From NCBI RefSeq assembly GCF_900107415.1, contig NZ_FNPX01000001.1, positions 186,001 to 250,000 on the forward strand: DNA of 64,000 nucleotides, given 5' to 3'. This document shows positions 1 to 9,207 of the stretch, piece by piece (position 1 is the first letter of the stretch; each line of letters opens with the position of its first letter). The notes beneath the pieces were generated by a model. It saw nothing but the letters and a program-made list of their open reading frames with translations, did no database searches and had not been told where the DNA came from. The translations under genes were made by a program, and so were the position numbers. The stretch comes from Jannaschia faecimaris. Lineage in GTDB: Bacteria; Pseudomonadota; Alphaproteobacteria; Rhodobacterales; Rhodobacteraceae.

Positions 1-1
1 G

Positions 2-304
2 GCCCGGGCGGCGAAACCCGGCGGCATCCTCGGGCGGGTCGATGACAGGGCTGCCGGTGTCGGTTTTGTCGCCGCCGATGGCGACATGGCGATGCTCTCG
101 GCGGTCGAAGTCCTGACCCGGCATCGCCGCAAGGGCGTAGCGGGCAACATCCTGCGCGCGGCTGCCCATTGGGCCAGAGACCACGGGTGCACGCGCCTGT
201 CACTTGTCGCGGCAAGCGACAACGCGCCCGCCAACGCGACATACGCTAGTCATGGAATGAAAGCTGCGGCAGCATACCATTATCGTCGCGCGCCTTCGGA
301 GTAA
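2..304 (+). CDS. GNAT-family N-acetyltransferase, C-terminal part (cut by window edge)
   Basis: The reading frame is open from base 2, so the start lies outside the window and about 100 residues of the C-terminal half are seen. The stretch RHRRKGVAGNIL fits the acetyl-CoA-binding motif A of GNAT enzymes (R/Q-x-x-G-x-G/A). It is followed by a helix and a segment ending ANATYASHGM, which resembles the usual closing motif B (N-x-x-A-x-x-x-Y-x-x-x-G-F). Such enzymes move an acetyl group from acetyl-CoA to an amine; the substrate cannot be told here. The next gene starts 4 bases downstream, so the two are probably co-transcribed. Confidence 0.75.
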   Translation, partial: ARAAKPGGILGRVDDRAAGVGFVAADGDMAMLSAVEVLTRHRRKGVAGNILRAAAHWARDHGCTRLSLVAASDNAPANATYASHGMKAAAAYHYRRAPSE

Positions 305-308
305 GCAC

Positions 309-869
309 ATGCAGCCCACCGCCCTGAACCTGCCCCAGATGAAACCGTTGCCCGAGGCGACGCAGCGCTATTTCGACATATGCGTGGAAAAGCTCGGGTT
401 CGTGCCGAACGTCCTGCGGGCCTATGCCTTCGACGTGGACAAGCTCAACGCCTTCACCGCGATGTACAACGACCTGATGCTAGCCCCTTCGGGCCTGTCC
501 AAGCTGGAGCGCGAGATGATCGCCGTCGCCGTCTCCGCCGAAAACCGGTGCTTCTATTGCCTCGTCGCTCATGGAGCGGCGGTTCGGCAGCTGTCGAACG
601 ATCCGCACCTCGGCGAGATGATAGCGATGAATTACCGGGTCGCGCTGATTGATGCGCGGGTGCGTGCCATGCTCGACTTTGCGGTCAAGATGACCAAGGC
701 CTCGGCCACGATTGAGGAAGCCGACCGCGCCACGCTGCGCGAGCATGGCCTGACGGACCGCGATATCTTCGACCTGGCCGGTGTCGCCGGGTTCTTCAAC
801 ATGACCAATCGGGTCGCCTCGGCCATCGCGATGGCCCCGAACCCTGAATATCACGGGCAATACCGTTGA
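309..869 (+). CDS. AhpD-like / carboxymuconolactone decarboxylase-family peroxidase-related protein
   Basis: This 186-residue protein carries the AhpD-fold redox core: Glu68, then Cys81-x-x-Cys84 and His88 (sequence CFYCLVAHG). In AhpD this set of residues relays reducing power to peroxiredoxin and consumes peroxides. The full length fits the 'uncharacterised peroxidase-related enzyme' branch of the family, whose substrate is unknown, rather than carboxymuconolactone decarboxylase proper. No signal peptide is visible, so it should be cytosolic. The preceding GNAT gene ends 4 bases before its ATG, and the OmpA-domain gene overlaps its stop, which suggests one transcript. Confidence 0.82.
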   Translation: MQPTALNLPQMKPLPEATQRYFDICVEKLGFVPNVLRAYAFDVDKLNAFTAMYNDLMLAPSGLSKLEREMIAVAVSAENRCFYCLVAHGAAVRQLSNDPHLGEMIAMNYRVALIDARVRAMLDFAVKMTKASATIEEADRATLREHGLTDRDIFDLAGVAGFFNMTNRVASAIAMAPNPEYHGQYR

Positions 870-1780
870 AAACACTGGTGGTCTTTCTTGCCCTGGGACT
901 CCCCGCGCAGGCGGCCAATCTGACGATGCCCTTCCCCGCGAACCAGACCTTTGCCGAGACGCGCCCCCTCTCCAGCCACCGGATCGCCACCGAACCATTC
1001 GATGGCACCTTACCCTCAATCACCGCCGAAGGGGCCGTCACGCGTCGGATCTGGCAGTTGACGGGGGCCGAAACCACACTGCAAATCCTTGCCCCCCTGC
1101 GCGCCCAACTGATTGAGCAGGGATGGGAGGAAGTGTTCGAATGCGCCACACGCGCCTGTGGCGGCTTCGATTTTCGGTTCGAAATCGACGTGACGCCAGC
1201 GCCACAGATGTTCGTGGACCTTGCCGACTACCGCTATCTTGCGGCGCAACGTGGCGCGGCTTGGACGACGCTCCTCGTCAGCCGCTCGGGGGAGTTGAGC
1301 TTCGTGCAGACCACCACGGTCGATCCGGACGCCGAGATCGCACCGCTCGACCCTGCGTCTGACCCCGTCGCCCCGTCCGACTTGCCAACCCCGCCCAACA
1401 CTTCCGATGTCGTACAGACATTGCTCGAAATGGGCCGCGCGGTTCTGCCCGATCTCGACTTCCGGACCGGCTCGACCGAATTGGCGCAGGACAGCTATGC
1501 TTCCCTGGCTGACTTATCTGATTTCATGAAAGAAAACAAAACAATACGGATTGCTCTTGTCGGTCACACCGACGCCGAAGGCAGCGCCGAGGGGAATATG
1601 GCCATCTCCCGGCGGCGCGCCGAGAGCGCGCGAACCTTGCTCACGGTGAAATACGGCGTCGCTCCGGGGCGTGTAGAAATTCAAGGCGTCGGCTTCTTCG
1701 CGCCCCTGACCCGCAATGACACCGAGGCCGGTCGCCAGACGAACCGACGGGTCGAGGCCGTCATCATCTCGACCCCTTAG
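866..1780 (+). CDS. OmpA-family peptidoglycan-binding envelope protein
   Basis: The start is a TTG whose last two bases overlap the TGA of the previous gene. I chose it because it yields a clear signal peptide (MKTLVVFLALGLPAQA), which the later ATG would remove. The 304-residue product has a poorly conserved N-terminal domain of about 185 residues and a proline-rich linker (PSDLPTPPN). The C-terminal OmpA domain (about residues 195-302) contains LVGHTDAEGS and the terminal NRRVEAVI. OmpA domains bind the diaminopimelate of peptidoglycan, so the protein probably tethers envelope and wall. What the N-terminal half does is unknown. Confidence 0.85.
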   Translation: MKTLVVFLALGLPAQAANLTMPFPANQTFAETRPLSSHRIATEPFDGTLPSITAEGAVTRRIWQLTGAETTLQILAPLRAQLIEQGWEEVFECATRACGGFDFRFEIDVTPAPQMFVDLADYRYLAAQRGAAWTTLLVSRSGELSFVQTTTVDPDAEIAPLDPASDPVAPSDLPTPPNTSDVVQTLLEMGRAVLPDLDFRTGSTELAQDSYASLADLSDFMKENKTIRIALVGHTDAEGSAEGNMAISRRRAESARTLLTVKYGVAPGRVEIQGVGFFAPLTRNDTEAGRQTNRRVEAVIISTP

Positions 1781-1862
1781 CCGGGCTAGAGGTTCCAAAA
1801 CCACAAACGGGTCGCCCGATAGAACGATCCGTCAAAAGGTCGGAACCGTCAGGGCCGAGGTT

Positions 1863-2768
1863 TTACCACTCGCCGGGGCCACGATCGCGAAAGCTCTCCA
1901 CCAGGAAATCGATGAAGGCGCGCACCTTGGGCTGAGTATAGCGGCCCGGCGGGTAGACGGCATAAATGCCCTGAGTTTCGGGGGCCAGGCCCTCGATCGC
2001 GGGGACCAGTTTCCCCTCCTTCATGGCGTCGGCGTAGAGGAAGTCCGGCAGGAATGCGATACCAAGGCCGCCCATCGCAGCATTCAGCAGGCTTTGCCCG
2101 TCGTTCACCGTCAGCCACCCGGCCGAGCGTACCTGGCGCTTCTCGCCAGAGGGGGCCGTCAGCTTCCACACGGAGCCATTCGATTGGTTCGAATAGTGCA
2201 GCAGCTTGTGCTCGTTCAGATCATCAATCCGCTGAGGACGACCGTACTCCTCCAGGTAGGCTGGCGAAGCGATCATCTGGCGGTGGGTCTCGGCAAGTTT
2301 GCGGGCGCGAAGCGAGCTGTCTTCAAGATCGCCGATGCGCACCGACAGGTCGAACCCTTCGGAGATCAGCTCCACGTAACGATTGTCGAGGACCATGTTG
2401 ACCGTGATGTCGGGATATTCGTGCAGAAACCCGCCCAGAATAGGCGACAGGTGGTTCACACCGAAGTCAGTTGCAACCGATACGCGCAACATCCCCGATG
2501 GTGCCGATTGCATTGAAGTGACCAGCGCATCTGCTTCGCCGGCATCGTTGAGCACACGACGCGCACGGTCGTAGTAGGCCAGGCCGATTTCGGTCGGCGA
2601 CACGCGGCGTGTGGTCCGATTCAGAAGCCGAGCGCCAAGGCGCGATTCCAGCGACGACACATGTTTGGACACAGCGGATTTGGATATCCCCAGCTTCTTG
2701 GCGGCATCGGTAAATCCGCCTTGGTCCACAACCGTGGCGAAGGCTTCCATTTCAGACAGACGATCCAT
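1863..2768 (-). CDS. LysR-family transcriptional regulator
   Basis: A 301-residue regulator with an N-terminal winged helix-turn-helix (about residues 18-37, GGFTDAAKKLGISKSAVSKHV) and a C-terminal periplasmic-binding-like effector domain (about 90-300). The frame extends six codons upstream, but AAGGG lies about 9 bases before the ATG at 2768 and homologues begin MDRLSEME, so that start is preferred. LysR proteins usually control a divergent neighbour, but none is next to this one: the upstream 167 bp lead to the 3' end of another leftward gene. The target and inducer are therefore not evident. Confidence 0.9.
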   Translation of the reverse strand: MDRLSEMEAFATVVDQGGFTDAAKKLGISKSAVSKHVSSLESRLGARLLNRTTRRVSPTEIGLAYYDRARRVLNDAGEADALVTSMQSAPSGMLRVSVATDFGVNHLSPILGGFLHEYPDITVNMVLDNRYVELISEGFDLSVRIGDLEDSSLRARKLAETHRQMIASPAYLEEYGRPQRIDDLNEHKLLHYSNQSNGSVWKLTAPSGEKRQVRSAGWLTVNDGQSLLNAAMGGLGIAFLPDFLYADAMKEGKLVPAIEGLAPETQGIYAVYPPGRYTQPKVRAFIDFLVESFRDRGPGEW

Positions 2769-2935
2769 TTGGCAGACCCTTGGCAAATAATTACGCTTGG
2801 GCCAATGAATGCCGTTCGAATACGGCAGGATCGTGCCACTGTTGGGTCAATGCCGGTATGGTTTCGGGATTAAACCGGGGCAGGAAACGTGGGGGTTTGT
2901 TCGTTAAGCATTTGTTAATGTTATCTAAAGCTAGG

Positions 2936-3313
2936 TCATATTTGGTTCACATGGCGACGGAACGCCTTTTTTAGGAGCGTAACTTCGTCGCGCAGGGTTG
3001 CCAGTTCGGCGCGCAGGTCCTCGGGCGCGCTCAGGCCCGTGATCACCGTGACCGAGTCCAGCGCCGTACCATCCGGCAGGCGCACGAAAACCGTCTGCGC
3101 GCCGTCCGTCAACGGGGCAAGGCCCATCTCGCCCTCGACCTGCCAGCCGCCGTCCACGGCCTCCATCGTCATCTCGCCAAGCGTCTCCCCTCCCAGCACC
3201 AGAGTGAGGGGCGGCGGGGTTTCATCCGACTCGTCTGTCGCCGTCAGAAGCCCGCGATAGGTGCCGCCAGTGACACCGGTGCGGTGCAGGATCCAGGAAC
3301 TTGGCTCGGGCAT
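2936..3313 (-). CDS. conserved hypothetical protein, third gene of the ilvD cluster
   Basis: A 125-residue product without signal peptide or membrane segment. It looks like a compact beta-rich domain (about residues 10-95) ending in a short amphipathic, probably coiled-coil, helix (APEDLRAELATLRDEVTLLK). GAGAGG-like purines precede the ATG, and the gene begins 12 bases after the upstream gene, so translation within the ilvD transcript is likely. I recognise no family. The C-terminal helix could mediate self-association or binding to the product of the upstream gene; this is inference. Confidence 0.65.
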   Translation of the reverse strand: MPEPSSWILHRTGVTGGTYRGLLTATDESDETPPPLTLVLGGETLGEMTMEAVDGGWQVEGEMGLAPLTDGAQTVFVRLPDGTALDSVTVITGLSAPEDLRAELATLRDEVTLLKKAFRRHVNQI

Positions 3314-3325
3314 CGGTCAGGCCTC

Positions 3326-4108
3326 TCAGATATCGGCGCGCGGACGGCGGGTCAGTGTCAGGTCCTCGATCAGGACCAGGTTCATCTCGGGCCGCTCGAA
3401 AATCAGGTCGATCCACGCCCCTTCCAGCTTGGCAGGATTGATTTCGTCGAAGCCCAGATCGAATTCGGCAGTGACCGGGCTGTCCGGGCGATCACCTGGG
3501 TGAAGCTCGCTTACCATCTGGTCGGTGTTCGGTCCTTGCTTGATGTTGAGCCGTACGAACATCTCCCCCGCGCGCTCCATCCTGAGACGCGTCGAGATAC
3601 CGATAATATGCGACCGCCGCAGGCCAAACGCGGCAGCTTTCGGAAGGTCCAACGCCAGCGACAGGAACGATCCCGCGAATCCCAGCGCGTCGACCGAGAG
3701 CGTGAATGGTGCCGCGGCGTCCGCGCGCGTCGCCCGCTTCTGCCTGATCGTGATCTCCGACAGGGGGCAGTCATGAAACAGCCGGACCCCTTCCGTCAGT
3801 TGCATGCCCCCCACCGCACCGGCCACTGCGCGGGGCGTCATTTCGGCGGCCCAGGGGGCGGGCCGCCAAGCCCAGTCGCACATCGCCGGACGGTCGATCC
3901 CGTCAGACCCGGATCGCGTGTCGTACAGCACACGGTCCGCCGCCTCGGCCAATTGCCGGGCGTGGCATGCAACCTGTCGGGCACGCGGCCCCAATCGGGC
4001 AAGCGTCGCCGCATCCAGCGATCCCGCCGACTGCGCAGCCCGTTGCCAGCGCCGCACCGCAAGACGCGAGCGCAGGCTTTCCACCAGGCTGGGCAGGCGG
4101 GACGGCAT
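3326..4108 (-). CDS. roseobacter-conserved hypothetical (DUF6478-like, from memory)
   Basis: A 260-residue soluble protein starting 6 bases after the ilvD stop, so it is almost certainly in the same operon. The N-terminal 60 residues are Arg/Ala-rich and helical. The rest appears beta-rich and contains the runs TLSVDALGFAGSFLSLALDL and RRSHIIGISTRLRMERAGEM. From memory this resembles a family confined to Rhodobacteraceae and labelled DUF6478, often found beside ilvD; I could not verify that. No catalytic signature is visible. The mix of strand-rich repeats could suggest a ligand- or polymer-binding fold, but that is only a guess. Confidence 0.7.
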   Translation of the reverse strand: MPSRLPSLVESLRSRLAVRRWQRAAQSAGSLDAATLARLGPRARQVACHARQLAEAADRVLYDTRSGSDGIDRPAMCDWAWRPAPWAAEMTPRAVAGAVGGMQLTEGVRLFHDCPLSEITIRQKRATRADAAAPFTLSVDALGFAGSFLSLALDLPKAAAFGLRRSHIIGISTRLRMERAGEMFVRLNIKQGPNTDQMVSELHPGDRPDSPVTAEFDLGFDEINPAKLEGAWIDLIFERPEMNLVLIEDLTLTRRPRADI

Positions 4109-4114
4109 CCGCGT

Positions 4115-5848
4115 CTAAAGATCCATGTAGATGTGGCTCTCGTCCTTGGCACCGGGGTGCGTGCAGGCCCCCAACTGCGCCGAGCCGACAAGCTGGGCAT
4201 ACTTCCACAGAGCGCCGGAAGAATAGATCGTCTTCTTCGGACCGGCCCAGTCGGCGCGCCGCTGCTCCATCTCCTCGTCGGTAATGTCAACGCTGATGGT
4301 GCCGTCGATCGCGTTCAGCGTGATGACGTCCCCGTTGTTGAGCAAGGCGATCGGGCCGCCATGAGCCGCCTCGGGCCCGACGTGCCCCACGCAGAACCCC
4401 CGCGTGGCACCCGAAAAGCGCCCATCGGTGATCAGCGCGACCTTCTTGCCCATGCCCTGTCCGGACAGGGCCGCGGTGGTGGCCAGCATCTCGCGCATGC
4501 CGGGGCCACCGGCGGGGCCTTCGTTGCGGATGACGATGACTTCACCTTCCTCGTACTTACGGGCCTTCACGGCTTCAAATGCCTCTTCCTCGGATTCGAA
4601 GACACGGGCCGGGCCCATGAAAATCTGATGCTGCGCCTCCATGCCCGCGACCTTCACGATGGCACCCTCGGGGGCCAGGTTCCCCATCAGACCGACAACG
4701 CCACCGGTCTTGGTGATCGGCGTTTCCACCGGGTAGACGACGCGGCCATCCGCCTCCAGCGAAACCATGTCCAGCTCCTCACCCATGCTGCGGCCGGTGC
4801 AGGTCATGCAATCTTCGTGGATCAGGCCAGCCTTGCGCAGCTCCTTCATCACCACGGGAACGCCGCCCGCTTCGTACAGGTCCTTGGCGACATAGGCCCC
4901 GCCGGGCTTCAGGTCGACGAAGTACGGCGTGTCGCGGAAAATGTCGCAGACGTCCTGCAGGTTGAAATCGATCCCCGCCTCGTGGGCGATGGCCGGCAGG
5001 TGAAGGCCCGCATTGGTGGATCCGCCGGTGCACGCCACGATGCGTGCCGCATTCTCCAGCGATTTGCGCGTGACGATATCGCGGGCACGGATGTTCTTCG
5101 CGATCAGGTTCATCACCGCCTCGCCCGAGGCGATGCAATACTGGTCACGCGATTCATACGGGGCAGGCGCGCCCGACGAATTGGGCAAGGCCAGACCAAT
5201 GGCTTCAGACACGCAGGCCATCGTATTGGCGGTAAACTGACCGCCGCAGGCCCCGGCCGACGGGCAGGCGACCCGCTCCAGGATTTCAAGCTCCGCATCG
5301 GACATGTTCCCCGCCTGATGCTGACCAACGGCTTCGAATACGTCCTGAACGGTCACGTCCTTGCCATGCAGACGCCCCGGCAGGATCGATCCGCCGTAGA
5401 TGAATACCGATGGCGTGTTCAGACGCACCATCGCCATCATCATCCCCGGAAGCGACTTGTCGCACCCCGCAAGCCCCACGATCGCGTCATAGCAGTGGCC
5501 GCGCATCGTCAGCTCCACCGTGTCGGCAATCGCCTCGCGCGACGCCAGAGAGGAGCGCATTCCCTCGTGCCCCATGGCGATGCCGTCCGTCACGGTGATC
5601 GTCGTAAACTCCCGCGGGGTGCCCCCTTCCTGCTTGACGCCCAACTTCACGGCCTGCGCCTGGCGGTTCAGGGCGATGTTGCAGGGTGCCGCCTCGTTCC
5701 AGCACGTCGCGACGCCAACCCAAGGCTGATGAATCGCCTCCTCATCTAGTCCCATCGCATAGAAATAGCTGCGATGCGGGGCGCGCGACGGGCCTTCCGT
5801 CACGTGGCGGCTGGGCAGGTTCGTCTTGTCGGTGGGGGCCTTCGCCAT
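4115..5848 (-). CDS. ilvD: dihydroxy-acid dehydratase
   Basis: This is the third common enzyme of valine, isoleucine and leucine synthesis. It dehydrates 2,3-dihydroxy-acids to 2-oxo acids with an Fe-S cluster and Mg2+. The 577 residues match the usual length for the alphaproteobacterial form. Cluster-ligand candidates are Cys56 ([10 protein letters not shown]), Cys129 ([11 protein letters not shown]) and Cys201 (CPSAGACGG). AAGGAAT just upstream of the ATG at 5848 supports the start. Two conserved genes follow within 12 bases each. leuC lies 19 kb away on the other strand, so the pathway is scattered. Confidence 0.97.
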   Translation of the reverse strand: MAKAPTDKTNLPSRHVTEGPSRAPHRSYFYAMGLDEEAIHQPWVGVATCWNEAAPCNIALNRQAQAVKLGVKQEGGTPREFTTITVTDGIAMGHEGMRSSLASREAIADTVELTMRGHCYDAIVGLAGCDKSLPGMMMAMVRLNTPSVFIYGGSILPGRLHGKDVTVQDVFEAVGQHQAGNMSDAELEILERVACPSAGACGGQFTANTMACVSEAIGLALPNSSGAPAPYESRDQYCIASGEAVMNLIAKNIRARDIVTRKSLENAARIVACTGGSTNAGLHLPAIAHEAGIDFNLQDVCDIFRDTPYFVDLKPGGAYVAKDLYEAGGVPVVMKELRKAGLIHEDCMTCTGRSMGEELDMVSLEADGRVVYPVETPITKTGGVVGLMGNLAPEGAIVKVAGMEAQHQIFMGPARVFESEEEAFEAVKARKYEEGEVIVIRNEGPAGGPGMREMLATTAALSGQGMGKKVALITDGRFSGATRGFCVGHVGPEAAHGGPIALLNNGDVITLNAIDGTISVDITDEEMEQRRADWAGPKKTIYSSGALWKYAQLVGSAQLGACTHPGAKDESHIYMDL

Positions 5849-5974
5849 TGCGGTATTCCTTCATGTGCCTTTGCCCCAAGTGGATAGACGCGGGGACAAG
5901 GCGCGACAAGCATGATTGCCCGACCCGGCAAGCGTCTCTAAGAAGAAGAAAACAACTACAAGGGCAGGCCGAGC

Positions 5975-6868
5975 ATGTGGACCGCCGAATTCGACCGTTT
6001 CGTCGCGCCGGCACGCGACAAGCCACAGCTGTGGCGAACCTTTGTAGGAATGGCCCTGATCGCACTGGGTTATGTGCTGGGGTTCGTCCTCGTGATCATC
6101 GCGCTCTTTCTCACTCTCGGCCCAGGGGAGTCGCAGGCCTACCTCGCCACCTTCGCGACGGGCGGCACGCCGACACTAGTGGTACTGTTCCTGTCGATGT
6201 TCACACTGCCTTTCATCTCGGCAATGGTGGCGGTCAGGCTATTGCACAAACGGGCATCGCGCAGCCTGTTCGGCCCGCACCTGATACGGGACTTCATCAC
6301 GGCCATCGCCATCGCCGCCTCCATTTACGCCGTGCTCAGCCTGATTCTACCGCTGCCGTTCACGCCGGTGCCGAACGCACCGCTTAGCCTTTTTCTCAGC
6401 TTCCTGCCCATCGCATTGGTTGCCATCCTCATCCAGACCGGGGCCGAAGAGCTGGCCTTCCGGGGCTACCTTCAACAGCAACTTGCCGCGCGCTTCCAGT
6501 CCCCGCTCGTCTGGATGCTGATCCCGTCGCTGGCATTCGGCGCATTGCACCTTGATCCGACAGCCGGCGTGGACAAGGCCTGGATCATCTTGCCCCCCAC
6601 GTTGTTCGGCTTGATCGCCGCCGACCTGACCCGCGTCACCGGGTCGATTGGCCTGGCCTGGGGTCTTCATTTCCTCAACAACTGCTCGGCCATCCTGCTG
6701 ATGTCTTTGAAGGGCAACCTGTCGGGCCTTGCACTTTACACGACGCCCTTTGGCGCGGAGGATCTGTCGCTCTGGGATCCTCTTGTCTGGCAGGAAATGG
6801 CCATCACCGTCATCGTTTGGGCCTGCGTGCGCCTGTGGGTGGTACGACGGACCAAACGAGCTGCCTGA
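5975..6868 (+). CDS. CPBP-family intramembrane metalloprotease
   Basis: A 297-residue polytopic membrane protein with about seven or eight hydrophobic segments. The three CPBP (Abi) motifs are intact: GAEELAFRGYLQ (EExxxR), FGALHLDP (FxxxH) and GLHFLNN (HxxxN-type). In this superfamily, which includes the eukaryotic CAAX prenyl protease Rce1, the Glu and His residues act at an intramembrane active site. Bacterial members have been tied to prenyl-protein processing, bacteriocin immunity and regulated proteolysis. The substrate here is unknown. It stands alone between divergent ilvD and accD 90 bp downstream. Confidence 0.85.
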   Translation: MWTAEFDRFVAPARDKPQLWRTFVGMALIALGYVLGFVLVIIALFLTLGPGESQAYLATFATGGTPTLVVLFLSMFTLPFISAMVAVRLLHKRASRSLFGPHLIRDFITAIAIAASIYAVLSLILPLPFTPVPNAPLSLFLSFLPIALVAILIQTGAEELAFRGYLQQQLAARFQSPLVWMLIPSLAFGALHLDPTAGVDKAWIILPPTLFGLIAADLTRVTGSIGLAWGLHFLNNCSAILLMSLKGNLSGLALYTTPFGAEDLSLWDPLVWQEMAITVIVWACVRLWVVRRTKRAA

Positions 6869-6958
6869 CGCAAACGGCAAGTCAGGGAACGATGCGCAGG
6901 CATTTGCAATCCCCCTCACCCGTGGCTATCCCGGCGTCAGCATTGGCGAGGAACCTAC

Positions 6959-7945
6959 ATGAACTGGATCTCGAACTACGTCCGGCCTAAAATCAACTCG
7001 CTGTTCTCGCGCCGCGAAGTGCCAGAGAACCTTTGGACCAAGTGCGACGAATGCGGCACGATGCTTTTCCATCGAGAACTGGCCGATAACCTGCGGGTCT
7101 GCACCAATTGCGGTCACCACATGCACATCACCCCGCGCGACCGGTTCGCCGCGCTGTTCGATGGGGGCATCTTCACCGAGGTTTCGGTCCCCAAGCCAAT
7201 CGACGACCCCCTCAAGTTTCGGGATCAGAAGAAATACCCCGACCGTCTGAAAGCCGCCCAGAAAGCCGCGAACGAAGCCGAGGCGATGCTGGTCGCCGAA
7301 GGGGAAATCCACCGCACCCCTGTGGTGGCCGCCTGCCAGGATTTCGGCTTCATGGCCGGATCTATGGGCATGTATGTCGGCAATGCGATCATCGCCGCGG
7401 CTGAACGCGCTGTCGCCCTGAAGCGCCCGCTGATCCTGTTTTCCGCCGCCGGGGGCGCGCGTATGCAGGAAGGCATCCTGTCGCTGATGCAGATGCCGCG
7501 CACCACGGTCGCCGTGGAAATGCTCAAGGATGCGGGCCTGCCTTACGTCGTGGTGCTGACGCATCCGACGACCGGCGGCGTTACGGCATCCTATGCGATG
7601 CTGGGCGATGTCCACATCGCCGAACCCAACGCCCTGATCTGTTTCGCCGGCCCCCGCGTCATCGAACAGACCATCCGCGAAACCCTGCCGGAGGGTTTCC
7701 AGCGGGCCGAATACCTGCTGGACCACGGCATGCTCGATCGCGTCACGCCACGCGGTGAGCAGAGGGACGAACTGGCCACGATCCTGCGGATGCTCACGGG
7801 CGAAGGCCCCATCGTTCACGGGGACCTTCCCGCCCCCGAAGCCGCCGAGGCCGAGGCCCTGTCCGAAGCGATCCAGGCCATCAGCGACGAAGCCGAAGGC
7901 ACCTCGCCGACAGAAGACGACGAGAAGAAGAAGCCCTCCGAGTGA
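6959..7945 (+). CDS. accD: acetyl-CoA carboxylase carboxyltransferase subunit beta
   Basis: The beta subunit of the carboxyltransferase that, with AccA, moves CO2 from biotin to acetyl-CoA to make malonyl-CoA, the first committed step of fatty acid synthesis. The N-terminal four-cysteine zinc ribbon is intact (Cys29, Cys32, Cys48, Cys51). The crotonase-like core contains GGARMQEGILSLMQMPRT and the Gly-rich TTGGVTASYAMLGD. The last 40 residues are acidic then Lys-rich (DDEKKKPSE). GAGGAA sits 5 bases before the ATG. The stop overlaps the GTG of folC by four bases (GTGA), the accD-folC pairing common in proteobacteria. Confidence 0.97.
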   Translation: MNWISNYVRPKINSLFSRREVPENLWTKCDECGTMLFHRELADNLRVCTNCGHHMHITPRDRFAALFDGGIFTEVSVPKPIDDPLKFRDQKKYPDRLKAAQKAANEAEAMLVAEGEIHRTPVVAACQDFGFMAGSMGMYVGNAIIAAAERAVALKRPLILFSAAGGARMQEGILSLMQMPRTTVAVEMLKDAGLPYVVVLTHPTTGGVTASYAMLGDVHIAEPNALICFAGPRVIEQTIRETLPEGFQRAEYLLDHGMLDRVTPRGEQRDELATILRMLTGEGPIVHGDLPAPEAAEAEALSEAIQAISDEAEGTSPTEDDEKKKPSE

Positions 7946-9207
7946 ACGACGGGTCCGATGTCGTCCTCGGGCGGTTGATGGCCCTGCACCCCAAGGTCAT
8001 CGACCTTGTGCTGGACCGTGTGCATCACCTTCTGGACGCCCTTGACCATCCAGAACGGCGCATCCCGCCGGTCATCCATATCGCCGGCACGAACGGCAAG
8101 GGCTCGACCCAGGCGATGATCCGCGCCGGGCTGGATAGCGGCGGCGAGACTGTCCATGCCTACACCTCCCCGCATCTCGCGCGGTTCCACGAACGCATCC
8201 GCGTGGCGGGCGACCTGATTGCCGAAGACGACCTCGCCAAGCTTCTGGCCGAATGCGAGGCATTGAACGGCGGCGCGCCGATCACCTTCTTTGAGATCAC
8301 GACCTGCGCCGCCTTTCTGGCCTTTGCGCGCGCACCCGCCGACTGGACCCTTCTGGAAGTGGGCCTTGGCGGACGGCTGGACGCGACCAACGTAATCGAC
8401 CCCGTCCTCACGATCATCACGCCCGTTTCGATGGATCACGAGGCATTTCTGGGCAACACCCTCGCCGCCATCGCGGGCGAGAAGGCCGGGATCATCAAAC
8501 GCGGCGTGCCCTGCATCGTCGGCCCGCAGGACGAAGCTGCACTGGAGGTCATCGAAGCCCGCGCCGCGCGTCTGGGTGCCCCGCTACAGGTCTTCGGCCA
8601 GCATTGGCACGTGACCGAGGAAGCCGGTCGCCTGATCTTTCAGGACGAGAATGGGTTGATGGACCTGCCCCTGCCCCGCCTGATCGGCGCGCACCAGGTG
8701 CAGAACGCGGGCATGGCCATTGCCGCCTTGCGCGCGCTGGACCGGGCCGCCGGGGCCGAGGCCGCGATGACAGGGGCCACATGGCCCGCCCGGATGCAGC
8801 GACTGAAGTCAGGCCCCTTGGTCGAGGCCGCCAGATCTGCTGAACTCTGGCTCGACGGGGGGCACAATCCCGCCGCCGGGATCGCCCTGGCCGAGGCGTT
8901 GGGCCGTTTGCCACCCCGCCCTCTCCACCTGATCTGCGGGATGCTGAACACCAAGGACGCGACGGGCTACATGAGGCCACTGGCGGACGCGACGCAGCAC
9001 CTCCACGCCATCTCCATCCCGGACGAAGTGAACACGCTCTCCGCCGCCGAAACCTGCGCCGCCGCGACGCGCGCCGGGATCGCCGCGTCCGAAGCGGACA
9101 GCGTCGCAACGGCCATCACCGGAATCACCGCGCAGACACCGAATGCCCGCGTCCTGATCTGCGGATCGCTTTACCTTGCAGGCCATATCTTGCGGGAGAA
9201 CGCATGA
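7942..9207 (+). CDS. folC: bifunctional folylpolyglutamate synthase / dihydrofolate synthase
   Basis: A Mur-ligase-type ATP-dependent enzyme that adds glutamate to dihydropteroate and to folates, giving the retained polyglutamate coenzymes. The 421 residues include the P-loop AGTNGKGST (about 48-56), the folate-family segment TSPHLARFHERIR and the Mur-type LLEVGLGGRLDATN. The GTG start overlaps accD, and the TGA overlaps the ATG of the next gene (ATGA), so all three are likely translationally coupled. Confidence 0.95.
   Translation: MNDGSDVVLGRLMALHPKVIDLVLDRVHHLLDALDHPERRIPPVIHIAGTNGKGSTQAMIRAGLDSGGETVHAYTSPHLARFHERIRVAGDLIAEDDLAKLLAECEALNGGAPITFFEITTCAAFLAFARAPADWTLLEVGLGGRLDATNVIDPVLTIITPVSMDHEAFLGNTLAAIAGEKAGIIKRGVPCIVGPQDEAALEVIEARAARLGAPLQVFGQHWHVTEEAGRLIFQDENGLMDLPLPRLIGAHQVQNAGMAIAALRALDRAAGAEAAMTGATWPARMQRLKSGPLVEAARSAELWLDGGHNPAAGIALAEALGRLPPRPLHLICGMLNTKDATGYMRPLADATQHLHAISIPDEVNTLSAAETCAAATRAGIAASEADSVATAITGITAQTPNARVLICGSLYLAGHILRENA

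Noticed and set aside
3284-5749. An 821-codon rightward open frame
   Set aside because: It lies antisense to ilvD and the downstream conserved gene, is rich in Arg/His/Gly and lacks any recognisable domain; long antisense frames are usual in GC-rich DNA.
6864-6886. Terminator after the CPBP protease gene
   Set aside because: CCTGAC/GTCAGG gives only six pairs with an 11-base loop, overlaps the gene end and has no T-run.
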